Below, one piece after another: positions 26,186-34,017 of a stretch of 41,173 nt of DNA; position 1 is the stretch's first letter; the number at the start of each line of letters is the position of its first letter. The stretch is from Gemmatimonadota bacterium (GTDB lineage Bacteria; Gemmatimonadota; Gemmatimonadetes; Gemmatimonadales; GWC2-71-9), in contig QKDC01000066.1 in the NCBI GenBank assembly GCA_003246755.1, positions 1 through 41,173 on the forward strand, read 5' to 3'. Both the position numbers and the translations under genes were made by a program. Below the pieces are notes generated by a model, which had not been told where the DNA came from, searched no databases, and saw nothing but the letters and a program-made list of their open reading frames with translations.

Positions 26186-28414
26186 TCAGTTCAGGTCGAG
26201 CAGTCGAGTGAACTTGATGATGAAGGCGCGCTCCTCGGGCCCACTCATTCTTCCGAAGCGATTGGTCCGTTCGATGTCGTTGTAGACGATGAAGAGGCCG
26301 GTCCCCGCCGCACTGAGCCAGCCAAACCGGAAGTTCCCCTCGATGTTCCCAAACTGATCGTTGTACTGAATCAGGGATTGCAGATACATCCGTGGCGAGA
26401 AGGAGTAGCCGAACTTGAAGCCCACGAGGGTATTGGTGAAGTCACCCTCTGGAAGGTGGACGTTGTCGTAACTCAGTCGCAACGTCACAACCGTCGCACC
26501 TTTCCGCGCCGTCACCGTCTCGATCGTACTCACCCGGTGACCCGAGTAAAAATCCCCGATCTCGACACGTCCGCTCACCGATACCGGGGCGCCCAGATTG
26601 GTGTTGTAGGCCAAAGCCCACAAGAATCCGTCGTAAGTCCCCGGGGGTATCACGATCCCGGGCGAGACTTCGAAGGGCTCCTTGAGGCCTTCCCGCTCGA
26701 AGTTGACGGCGGGCAACTGGAAGAACGCCCCGTTGGCAAACTGGAAGTGACTGTCGATGTGCAGGAGACGACTCTCGGTGAACCCGTCGAAATCGTCCCA
26801 TTGTCGAAAAGTGATGTGGGGTCGGTACTCCCGGAACCAACTGAGGTTCGGCGTGCGCACATGGCGAAGAATCGAGGCCTGCACGAACCGCGTGTTTTCC
26901 CGAAGAACGAACCCGACTTCCGGATTGAAGTTCTCCGCCGATTCCCGGTAGGCAAGGCCAGCATCCCATTCACGGCCGGTGTAGTTGGCGGCGACGTTGA
27001 ACGCGTGATCCCGCCCGGTCAGCCCTGGGGTCTTGGTCTTCGCGGCGTAGGCATCCAGCAGAAAAGTCCGCCCGATCCCAAACTGGCCATCGAGGCCATA
27101 GGTGACGTTGTAGTCGCCGGTGCTGTCGGTATTCAACCGGTTCACCACGATGGCTCCGATGCGCGTCCGGTTGGGCAGTTCCTTGAAGACTCGGACGACC
27201 CCGAAGTTGTTGGGGGCAATGGCATCGCGCGCCTTGGCCTGGATGTCGAGCAAGCCAACGTTGAGACCCGCGACTTTGCCGGTGAGTCGGGCACCACCGG
27301 CCAGTGGCACTTCGCGATTGTCGCGACCGATTCCGATACGGCGACTGAAGAAGAGTTCGGTGGTTTGCGCTGTACCGACCGCAAAGGTCCCGGCATTTTC
27401 GAGAAAGAAGGGGCGCTTTTCTGGAAAGAACAGCGAGAACCTGGTGAGGTTGACCTGCTGGTCGTCCACCTCGACCTGCGCGAAGTCCGTATTCACGGTG
27501 AGGTCGAGCGTCAGGCCCTGGGTTACGCCGATCTTCGCCTCCCCACCCACTTCGAGTTTGGCATCGGTATTCGCGATACCGTAATCGCGGCGCAGCGACG
27601 ACAGCGCGTACGGGCTCACCGTCATGATTCGTTGCGTCGGCGCCTGGACTCCTTCGAGCGTCCCTGCAAGGGAGACGCGGTAGAAGGTGTACTGCCGGGG
27701 AACAGGGCTCCAGAAGTCCTGCTCGTTCTTGCGCCGGATGTTCCTGGCAAAGTTCAACCCCCAGACCTGCTCGCCACCCTCCGCGTATCGGAGGGTCGAG
27801 AAGGGAATCCGGAACTCCGCATACCAACCCCGATCGTCGCGGCTGGTCGCCACGGTCCAGTCTCCGTCCCAATTGAGATTGAGACCCGCTCCGGTCCCCG
27901 CCTGGGAGCGTCGATTCGTCGCCTGACCCCCACCCCCTTCACCCTCGCGAGTGATCTGACCGTCGTACTCCACGCCTTGTGGCGAGGTTCCGAACACGAA
28001 CGCGTTCTGACGATCGAGATAGGTGTCGAGCACCATGGTGAAGGAATCCACGTTGCTCAGATCGATGTCTCGCCTGGACTCGCCGATCACGATCGCCGAA
28101 GGATCACGGTCGAAGAGCCACACTCCGACGTACAGCGCCGAGCGGTCATAGAGAATCCGTACCTCTGTGCGCTCGCTCGCCACCTCGCCATCATTCGGTT
28201 CGTGCTGAATGAAATCCGTGATCAGGGGCGCCGTTTGCCAGACCGCTTCGTCGAGCCGGCCGTTGATGGTCGGTACCACTTCGGCGCCAACGGCTTCGGC
28301 GACCGGGGTGGGCATCGGCGTCGCTCCACCGATGATGGACGACTGGTCCTGTGCCATGAGCCTGCCGGCGGACAAGGCAGAGAGCACAAGGAGACCACGG
28401 ATTGGAGAAAGCAC
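26186..28414 (-). CDS. DUF5916 outer-membrane protein with CBM9-like N-terminal domain
   Basis: The 742-residue exported protein has a signal peptide ending LMA before Gln22. A carbohydrate-binding family 9-like domain (about 45-240: INGRLDEAVWQTAPLITDFIQHEP, LYDRSALYVGVWLFD, WYAEFRIPFSTLRY) precedes a long DUF5916 region. That region (FFPEKRPFFLENAGTF, FFSRRIGIGRDNREVPLAGGARLTGK) has alternating strands that probably form a beta-barrel, ending with a short C-terminal strand. Family members are often near secreted hydrolases, but no defined activity is known. The start is GTG 28414, close to a TAGATTTG element (28426-28419), so the message may be nearly leaderless. Confidence 0.88.
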   Translation of the reverse strand: MLSPIRGLLVLSALSAGRLMAQDQSSIIGGATPMPTPVAEAVGAEVVPTINGRLDEAVWQTAPLITDFIQHEPNDGEVASERTEVRILYDRSALYVGVWLFDRDPSAIVIGESRRDIDLSNVDSFTMVLDTYLDRQNAFVFGTSPQGVEYDGQITREGEGGGGQATNRRSQAGTGAGLNLNWDGDWTVATSRDDRGWYAEFRIPFSTLRYAEGGEQVWGLNFARNIRRKNEQDFWSPVPRQYTFYRVSLAGTLEGVQAPTQRIMTVSPYALSSLRRDYGIANTDAKLEVGGEAKIGVTQGLTLDLTVNTDFAQVEVDDQQVNLTRFSLFFPEKRPFFLENAGTFAVGTAQTTELFFSRRIGIGRDNREVPLAGGARLTGKVAGLNVGLLDIQAKARDAIAPNNFGVVRVFKELPNRTRIGAIVVNRLNTDSTGDYNVTYGLDGQFGIGRTFLLDAYAAKTKTPGLTGRDHAFNVAANYTGREWDAGLAYRESAENFNPEVGFVLRENTRFVQASILRHVRTPNLSWFREYRPHITFRQWDDFDGFTESRLLHIDSHFQFANGAFFQLPAVNFEREGLKEPFEVSPGIVIPPGTYDGFLWALAYNTNLGAPVSVSGRVEIGDFYSGHRVSTIETVTARKGATVVTLRLSYDNVHLPEGDFTNTLVGFKFGYSFSPRMYLQSLIQYNDQFGNIEGNFRFGWLSAAGTGLFIVYNDIERTNRFGRMSGPEERAFIIKFTRLLDLN

Positions 28415-28512
28415 GGGGCAAATCTAGCTGGTGCGGCCCGCCAGATCACAGAGTATTCTCAGGGATACCCGACAAGCGAACCGGCAGAACTCAACGAGAT
28501 GACGAGGACAGG

Positions 28513-30216
28513 ATGAGAAGAACGCGCTCGCTCGCCCAAGTGCTCTTGATCGCGACCATTGCCGGATGCGCCCCCGGTGCAAAAGCCGACTTGATTCTGA
28601 CTGGCGCCAGAGTGTGGACCGGGGACTCCACGAACACCGCTGCCGAAGCGATCGCGATTCGGGGCGAACGGATTGTGGCAGTCGGCACGAGCGAGGACAT
28701 GGATCAATACGCGGGCGCCGAAACTCGGCGAATCGAGCTTCAAGGACGGTTCATTTCCCCAGGGTTCATCGACGACCACACCCACTTCGGTCAGGCCGGC
28801 GCCCTCCTGCTCGGCGTGAACCTGCTCGACGTTGCCGATGAGGCCGGGCTGCTGCGCCGAGTGCGCGAAGCCAACGATCGCCTGCCACCCGACGCCTGGA
28901 TGCTCGGCGGCGAATGGGGTGCGTACGAGGCGTGGGCCCAGGGGTCGACGGGCCGAGACGGCACCACGGCTCGTGACGGCGGCTTCAGCCCCACACGGGG
29001 AATGATCGACTCGATCACCTCCGACCGACCGGTTCTGCTCAACAAGTGGGACCGGAGTACCTACCTGGCCAACGCCAAGGCCCTTGAATTCGGGGGGGTC
29101 ACTTGCGCGACTGAAGGTGTAGAGTGCGTCGGCGGAGAGTTCACTGGGCGTCTGACCCCAGCCGCGGCGCAACAGGTGAGACAGGTTGTCCCCGCAAAGA
29201 GTTTGGAGCAGCGGATCGCTGAGGCGGAAGTGGCAATGGCACAGCTCCGGAGCTTCGGTGTGACGACGATTCACGACAACACGTCGGCGGAGCAGTTGGA
29301 GGTGTACGAGGAGATCCAGCGTCGAGGAAACCTCACCATGAGGGTCTATGCACGGCCGACGCTCGACCGCTGGCGCGAACTGGTCGACAGCGGGATGACG
29401 ATGGGAACCGGAGACGACTGGATCCGGATCGGTGGGCTCAAGGGTTTCGTCGACGGGATCATGGGGAATTCGAGCGCGTACTTCTACGAGCCGTATCTCA
29501 CCTCCGGCGAGCACGGCCAGTGGCGCGACATGATGTACCCCCCGGGGAACATGGAGACGCTACTCCTGGGAGCGGATTCAGCGGGGTTCTGGCCGCAGGT
29601 GCATGCGATCGGAGATCATGCCATCGATACGCTGCTGGGGATGTTCGAGCGGGTGATGGCAGCGAATGGCCCCAAGGAGCGTCGCTTTCGGGTGATCCAC
29701 ACACAGGTGATCCGCGGGCCCGAGGTCGCCGAACGGATGGCGAGGATGGGGGTCATCGCGGAGGTCCAACCGTATCACGCGATCGACGACATGCGGTGGA
29801 TGGAGGAGCGGATTGGTGAGCGAGCGCGCTGGGCCTATGCCTTCAAGACACTTCAGGACGCAGGTGTGTTGTTGATGTTCGGGAGCGACTGGCCCGGGAC
29901 CAATGCGGCATGGTACACCGCCGACCCGATTCAGGGTATGTACGCTGCGGTGACACGTCAGACGCTCGACGGCCAACCGGAAGGCGGGTGGTTCCCCGAG
30001 GAACGGGTGGATCTGGAAACCGCACTCCGGGCCTACACTGTGAACAACGCCTGGGGTGCGGGTGAGGAGGCGTACAAGGGTAGGATCGCGCCGGGGTATC
30101 TTGCCGACCTCGCCGTGTGGGACGCCGACCCCTTCCAGTCGTCACCCTCGGAACTCACGAACCGGCACGTCGTTCTGACGATCGCCGGCGGGAAGATTGT
30201 CTTTGAAGCACCCTAG
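28513..30216 (+). CDS. YtcJ-like amidohydrolase, predicted lipoprotein
   Basis: The 567-residue metal-dependent amidohydrolase has a lipobox-type leader (LLIATIAGC), so it is probably anchored in the envelope. Metal-binding motifs are DDHTHFG after strand one, QVHAIGDHAID, FRVIHTQVI and the late GSDWPGTNA aspartate. GARVWTGDSTN and the C-terminal GRIAPGYLADLAVWDADPF are typical of the composite beta-sandwich of YtcJ/NfdA-type enzymes. ATG 28513 has GAGGACAGG upstream; earlier in-frame starts lie over the divergent promoter. The small barrel gene follows after nine bases. Confidence 0.9.
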   Translation: MRRTRSLAQVLLIATIAGCAPGAKADLILTGARVWTGDSTNTAAEAIAIRGERIVAVGTSEDMDQYAGAETRRIELQGRFISPGFIDDHTHFGQAGALLLGVNLLDVADEAGLLRRVREANDRLPPDAWMLGGEWGAYEAWAQGSTGRDGTTARDGGFSPTRGMIDSITSDRPVLLNKWDRSTYLANAKALEFGGVTCATEGVECVGGEFTGRLTPAAAQQVRQVVPAKSLEQRIAEAEVAMAQLRSFGVTTIHDNTSAEQLEVYEEIQRRGNLTMRVYARPTLDRWRELVDSGMTMGTGDDWIRIGGLKGFVDGIMGNSSAYFYEPYLTSGEHGQWRDMMYPPGNMETLLLGADSAGFWPQVHAIGDHAIDTLLGMFERVMAANGPKERRFRVIHTQVIRGPEVAERMARMGVIAEVQPYHAIDDMRWMEERIGERARWAYAFKTLQDAGVLLMFGSDWPGTNAAWYTADPIQGMYAAVTRQTLDGQPEGGWFPEERVDLETALRAYTVNNAWGAGEEAYKGRIAPGYLADLAVWDADPFQSSPSELTNRHVVLTIAGGKIVFEAP

Positions 30217-30225
30217 AGGAGGACC

Positions 30226-30816
30226 ATGCGTCGCAGTCTGAGAGTCGTTCGTCGTTGTGCGGTCGTCGTTGGAGTCGTCGGGATGTTGATGGCTCTGCCC
30301 CTCGAGGCACAATTCACGCCCAGGGTGGGGTTGACCTACGCCACGCAACCGAACGCGGCACCCGATTTCACCGATCGGATAGGGATCGTCCTCGGCGGAT
30401 CGCTCAACATCCCCTTCGGCCTGTTCTCCATTCAGCCGGAGGCTCTTTATGTACAGAAGCGTGTGACCCAACCGGGGATCAACGGAGCGACCCCCCCCAC
30501 CCTTCGCGTGGACTATCTCGAGATCCCGCTTCTCCTGCGTGTCGGATTACCGATTCCGGGATTCAACCCATTCGCCGTGGCCGGTCCGATGATCGACTTC
30601 GAACTCGGCTGTAATCTGGTGGCCGGAATGTGTCCGCAGAGTGTGAAGAATCAGAGCTACGGCTTTGCGGTCGGCGGTGGTTTCCGAATGGGACTGGTGC
30701 TGCCGCTTCAGTTGGAGGGCCGGTACACCTGGGGACTACGTGACGTGGGGGATGTCGCGTCGGGGCTGGATCAGCGGACGCGAACCTTCATGCTGATGGT
30801 GGGACTCGGGTTCTAG
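30226..30816 (+). CDS. small outer-membrane beta-barrel protein
   Basis: The 196-residue protein has a signal peptide with an Arg-rich n-region, a hydrophobic core and LEA before Gln29. About eight amphipathic strands follow (for example FTPRVGLTYATQPN, FSIQPEALYVQKRV, YLEIPLLLRVGLP), ending in an aromatic FMLMVGLGF strand. This is the outer-membrane barrel pattern (PF13568-like porin family). A disulfide between the two cysteines in ELGCNLVAGMCPQ is possible. Strong GAGGAGG precedes the ATG. It is probably cotranscribed with the amidohydrolase. Confidence 0.87.
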   Translation: MRRSLRVVRRCAVVVGVVGMLMALPLEAQFTPRVGLTYATQPNAAPDFTDRIGIVLGGSLNIPFGLFSIQPEALYVQKRVTQPGINGATPPTLRVDYLEIPLLLRVGLPIPGFNPFAVAGPMIDFELGCNLVAGMCPQSVKNQSYGFAVGGGFRMGLVLPLQLEGRYTWGLRDVGDVASGLDQRTRTFMLMVGLGF

Positions 30817-30828
30817 GGGGTTCTCATA

Positions 30829-30859
30829 TTGACTTCGGGTTTTGTTCGGTTTACATTTA
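30829..30859 (+). promoter_or_regulatory. promoter of zinc-ribbon/radical SAM unit
   Basis: TTGACT (30829-30834), 17 bases, then TACATT (30852-30857). Read in the Bacteroidota style it is TTG-N20-TAcaTTTA. The expected start point is near 30864, giving a leader of about 25 bases to the GTG at 30889. The operator-like dyad covers the spacer, the -10 and the start point. Confidence 0.6.
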
Positions 30860-30875
30860 CCGAATAGACACCGAA
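30834..30875. promoter_or_regulatory. four-half-site dyad operator (copy 1)
   Basis: Half-sites are TTCGGG 30834-30839, TTCGGT 30845-30850, ACCGAA 30859-30864 and ACCGAA 30870-30875. The two left sites are 11 bp apart as direct repeats, the two right ones mirror them, and the inner pair is separated by 8 bases. The whole 42 bp is a dyad centred at 30854.5. The geometry is identical to the copy before dnaE2. Confidence 0.8.
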
Positions 30876-30888
30876 GCGTGAGTGACCC

Positions 30889-31041
30889 GTGCCCCAGCCC
30901 CAGCCTTCTCCCGAACCGGGCCAAGACAACCCTCTTACCTCCCCCTCCGTCCTTCGGGTTTGCCCCGAATGCGCCGGGCCTCTGGCCCATGGCTCCGGCT
31001 GTATCACCTGTATCCAATGCGGCTGGGGACGGTGCGGGTGA
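30889..31041 (+). CDS. 50-residue zinc-ribbon protein (short ORF)
   Basis: GTG 30889 opens a 50-codon frame ending TGA 31039-31041. After a Pro/Gln-rich start it encodes VCPECAGPLAHGSGC, then ITCIQCGWGRCG. That gives C-x2-C and C-x2-C-x2-C-G-x3-C motifs, resembling the C-terminal zinc ribbon of B12-dependent ribonucleotide reductases and other stand-alone ribbons. The stop overlaps the GTG 31038 proposed for the radical SAM gene as GTGA. Placement directly behind a regulated promoter and the cysteine pattern argue it is real; the Shine-Dalgarno is weak. Function unknown; nucleic-acid contact or metal binding are possible. Confidence 0.6.
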   Translation: MPQPQPSPEPGQDNPLTSPSVLRVCPECAGPLAHGSGCITCIQCGWGRCG

Positions 31042-32150
31042 CACACGCCATCCAACTCCCTCTGCTCTCGCTTGCCGACGGCCCTCCGATCCTCGACCAA
31101 CGGGAGCGTGGGGGGGGCACCTCCTTCGTCGGGACACCCAGTCGGTCGGTCCTCAATCCTCCCTCGAGCACGGGGATGGGCTTCTGGTCGATCAACCCCT
31201 ATGTCGGCTGTGAGTTCGGCTGCAGCTATTGCTACGCACGCGACACGCATCGCTGGCTGGTGGAGCGCGCCGTCGCACGCATCGAGTTGGAGGTGTCTTC
31301 GTCCGATGAAGAACCGTCTTCAGACACGGCGCTGACCCAACTCACCTCGCTCTCTCCACCCGATGCCTTCGAGCGGCAGATCTTCGTCAAGACCGAAGTC
31401 GCCGACGTGCTCCGTCGCACCCTCGATCCCACCCGGATTGGCACCTCGGCGATCGTGATCGGGACCGCCACCGATCCCTATCAGCCGGCGGAGCGCCGAT
31501 TCACGCTCACGCGTCGCATCCTCCAGACGCTCCTCCCCTATCGTGACCTCACGATCGGGATCATCACCAAGTCGGCGCTGGTGACCCGCGACCTCGACCT
31601 CCTGGTCCCGCTCGCCGAACGTCACGACCTCCGTGTCAACCTCTCGCTCGCCACCACCAACGTCGACGTCCTCCGCAAACTCGAACCGCGCACACCCCTG
31701 CCCCACGCTCGGTTACGCGCCCTGCGTCTCTTGACCGCATCCGGCATTCACGCCGGTGTCATGCTCGCGCCGATTCTCCCCGGGATCACCGACGGATGGG
31801 ATAGCCTGGCCAGGGTGATGGAAGGAGCCAAGGAGGCAGGAGCCCGGTTCGTGAGTGGCATCCCGCTTCGGTTGGGAAAGACGGCACGCGAGCGACTCCT
31901 CGCCGTGCTGCGCCGAGAATTCCCGGAGTTGGTGTCACGGTACGAACAACATTACGGCAAGCGCACCAACGCCAGTTCGGCCTATCGTAAGGCTCTCGCG
32001 CGCCGCATTCGCCTGCTTCAGGAGGTCTACGGGTTTCCGGTAGCGCCCTCTCACGCGTCGGGCACCCGCCAACGCAACAGGGCCCCAACATCGGGGCCCC
32101 GTCGTGGTCGAGCGCGTTCGGTCAGCCGCCCAACGAGTCCGGCGGCTTGA
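31038..32150 (+). CDS. SplB-like radical SAM protein (Rv2578c/PA0069 type)
   Basis: The roughly 370-residue radical SAM enzyme has the cluster motif C-x3-C-x2-C in CEFGCSYCYARD. FVKTEVADVLRRTL, VIGTATDPYQPAERRF and ITKSALVTRDLDLL are typical of the SplB-related Rv2578c/PA0069 group, whose relatives include spore photoproduct lyase. The reaction is not established. I place the start at GTG 31038, overlapping the zinc-ribbon stop, with GGGGAC upstream; the frame remains open to GTG 30882, but that part is Pro-rich and non-conserved. The C-terminus runs over an inverted repeat and overlaps the convergent MetS-like gene by 29 bases. Confidence 0.85.
   Translation: MTHAIQLPLLSLADGPPILDQRERGGGTSFVGTPSRSVLNPPSSTGMGFWSINPYVGCEFGCSYCYARDTHRWLVERAVARIELEVSSSDEEPSSDTALTQLTSLSPPDAFERQIFVKTEVADVLRRTLDPTRIGTSAIVIGTATDPYQPAERRFTLTRRILQTLLPYRDLTIGIITKSALVTRDLDLLVPLAERHDLRVNLSLATTNVDVLRKLEPRTPLPHARLRALRLLTASGIHAGVMLAPILPGITDGWDSLARVMEGAKEAGARFVSGIPLRLGKTARERLLAVLRREFPELVSRYEQHYGKRTNASSAYRKALARRIRLLQEVYGFPVAPSHASGTRQRNRAPTSGPRRGRARSVSRPTSPAA
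32080..32099 (-). terminator. strong GC hairpin, possible terminator of the NSS-MetS unit
   Basis: A 7-bp perfect stem GGGCCCC/GGGGCCC with a 6-base loop lies 22 bases beyond the MetS-like stop on the minus strand and inside the 3' end of the radical SAM gene. There is only a weak TGTTG tract after it, so factor-independent termination is unproven. Confidence 0.4.
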
Positions 32151-32259
32151 TGATGGGATGGTCAGTCGGTGCCGTCATGACTCGGTAATAGCACCAGATG
32201 GCGAGCGACCAGACGAACGCGGTCGAAATGAGCAGTGTGAGCCAGCCTCCGGGTGTCAT
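32122..32259 (-). CDS. MetS-family small subunit of NSS transporter
   Basis: This 45-residue single-span protein reads MTPGGWLTLLISTAFVWSL, then AIWCYYRVMTAP, then a short Pro-rich tail. It matches the small MetS-type subunit found beside some NSS transporters (MetPS, methionine/alanine uptake). ATG 32259 has AGGGAGG upstream and lies 10 bases after the transporter stop. The longer open frame to 32427 runs inside the transporter gene and is ignored. Confidence 0.8.
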   Translation of the reverse strand: MTPGGWLTLLISTAFVWSLAIWCYYRVMTAPTDHPIIKPPDSLGG

Positions 32260-32269
32260 GATCCCTCCC

Positions 32270-33889
32270 TCAGCCTGTGGTGACGGAATCCGTATCGAGC
32301 GGATTCCGGTCGTCGATATCGAGTCCCGCCGCGCGCCACCGCTTGGTAGCCATCTGGACGGCGATGAAGAGCCCCACCAGGGTGACAATGATGAGCCCCA
32401 TGGCCAGCTGTGCACCCTGCGAATCACCGATCGCTCGAATGGAGGCAGGCAGGTTTTGGATCGAGAAGCCCACGAACACGATGATCAGATAGAGTGGCGC
32501 AACGTACTTCATGACGAAGCGCAGCACCCTCGGCAATTGAATCAGCGCCCCGGAGTGAATCTCCCGCCAGCCGCGGTCGATCCCGAAGACCCAGCTGAAG
32601 GCGATGATCTGCGATCCGGCCATCACGAAGATGAGGAAGGTCCCCACCCAGAAATCCAAGGTGCTCCAGAAAACGCCGTTACCGGTGAACCAGAGGGTCA
32701 TCGCCGACCCGACGAGACTGATCGCCATCACACCGCGCGTGGCCTTGCTGCGCTCGATGTCGAAGGCCTCCATCAGGAAGGCGACCGCGGGCTGGTACAT
32801 GGAGAGCGAACTGGTGATGGCGGCGAGGAAGAGCATCAGGAACCAGATGGCCCCGATGATGTTGCCGAACGATCCCATCTGCGCGAACACCACCGGCAGG
32901 GTGGTAAAGCCGAGCCCGAACGAACCGGTCTGCACGGCGGCAATGGTACCGGTCAGTCCCAGAAAGATGAACGAGGCGGTGAGGGTGATCATTCCGCCGA
33001 AGCCGACCTCGAACAGTTCGTTGGTGGCGGCGGCCGTGAGTCCCGAGAGCGCGACATCGTCACGACGCTTCATGTACGACGCGTAGTTCATGATGATGCC
33101 GAATCCGACCGAGATACTGAAGAAGATCTGTCCGGCGGCGGCGAGCCAGGTTTGGAAGTTCCCCAGCGCACTGAAGTCGGGGTTCCACATGTAGCCCAAG
33201 CCGTTTACCACATTCTGGTCGGGAGCGGCGGGGTCGGGTGTGCCCAGCGTCAGTACGCGGATCAACACGATCACGGCACAGACGGCCATCACCGGCATCG
33301 CGAAGGTGACGAATTTCTCGATGCCTTTCGAGAGGCCACGGAAGATCAGTGTGAGATTGATGGCGAAGGTGGCGATCCAGCAGAAGAGGGTGAACTTCGA
33401 ATCGCCCGTGAAGAGAATCCCGTCGCCCGTGGCTCCGGTATAGCCGTTATAGAAGGCCGCGGAGGTCGCCGACTGTTCGGCGATGGATGTCGTCGCGTCG
33501 ATCCCGATGCCTCCCGTCAGGTACTTGAGGAAGTACACCAGGGTCCACGACTCGATGAAGACGTAGTAGAAGGCCACCGCGAGCGGGATCATCACGCCAA
33601 CGACCCCAAAGTATCGGGCCCACGAACCGCGGCCGATGACACCCATGATGGCGGGGGCGGAGTGGAACCCCTTGGCGCCGCCGTAGCGGCCCATCGACCA
33701 TTCGGCCCACCCGATCGGGATGCCGAGCAGGAGGAGGGCAGAGAAGTAGGGAATCAGGAAGGCGCCGCCGCCGTTCATGGCGGCCTGGCCGGGGAAGCGG
33801 AGGAAATTGCCGAGACCTACGGCAGAACCTGCCACCGCGAGAATCACACCGATACGAGATCCCCATTCTTCCTTTTGGGAAGCGCTCAT
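32270..33889 (-). CDS. sodium-dependent NSS/SNF-family transporter
   Basis: The 539-residue membrane protein belongs to the LeuT-fold neurotransmitter:sodium symporter family. The TM1 signature WGSRIGVILAVAGSAVGLGNFLRFP contains the unwound sodium and substrate site. About 11-12 hydrophobic segments follow, with SVGFGIIMNYASYMKRRDD as the TM6-7 sodium region. With the MetS-like subunit it probably imports a small neutral amino acid. The start is set at ATG 33889 (MSASQKEEWGSR); the longer frame adds a Cys/Arg-rich leader overlapping the divergent polymerase gene. A sense-like 611-residue frame on the opposite strand is a shadow. Confidence 0.92.
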   Translation of the reverse strand: MSASQKEEWGSRIGVILAVAGSAVGLGNFLRFPGQAAMNGGGAFLIPYFSALLLLGIPIGWAEWSMGRYGGAKGFHSAPAIMGVIGRGSWARYFGVVGVMIPLAVAFYYVFIESWTLVYFLKYLTGGIGIDATTSIAEQSATSAAFYNGYTGATGDGILFTGDSKFTLFCWIATFAINLTLIFRGLSKGIEKFVTFAMPVMAVCAVIVLIRVLTLGTPDPAAPDQNVVNGLGYMWNPDFSALGNFQTWLAAAGQIFFSISVGFGIIMNYASYMKRRDDVALSGLTAAATNELFEVGFGGMITLTASFIFLGLTGTIAAVQTGSFGLGFTTLPVVFAQMGSFGNIIGAIWFLMLFLAAITSSLSMYQPAVAFLMEAFDIERSKATRGVMAISLVGSAMTLWFTGNGVFWSTLDFWVGTFLIFVMAGSQIIAFSWVFGIDRGWREIHSGALIQLPRVLRFVMKYVAPLYLIIVFVGFSIQNLPASIRAIGDSQGAQLAMGLIIVTLVGLFIAVQMATKRWRAAGLDIDDRNPLDTDSVTTG

Positions 33890-34017
33890 CGCACACTCGA
33901 CGATAGGGTGAAGGCCTTGCGCGGAACCGCTGCGCCTGGGGTGATCACGACAGGACCAGAAGCAAAGTACAGACGACCGGCACATCCGTCCACACATAAC
34001 CTTTTGCGGGTCGGCGG

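Noticed and set aside
26378-28516. 712-codon open frame on the plus strand opposite the DUF5916 gene
   Set aside because: No recognisable motif; the minus-strand frame has a signal peptide and clear family motifs.
30953-30969. TTCGGG-N5-CCCGAA inverted repeat inside the zinc-ribbon ORF
   Set aside because: Same half-site letters as the operator, but the spacing is 5 rather than 8 and outer half-sites are absent at 11 bp; it encodes conserved-looking residues LRVCPE. Kept only as a possible auxiliary site.
33890-34017. Possible operator copy before the ImuB-like gene
   Set aside because: I looked for TTCGGK/MCCGAA half-sites in this 128-base divergent gap and found none with the required spacing.
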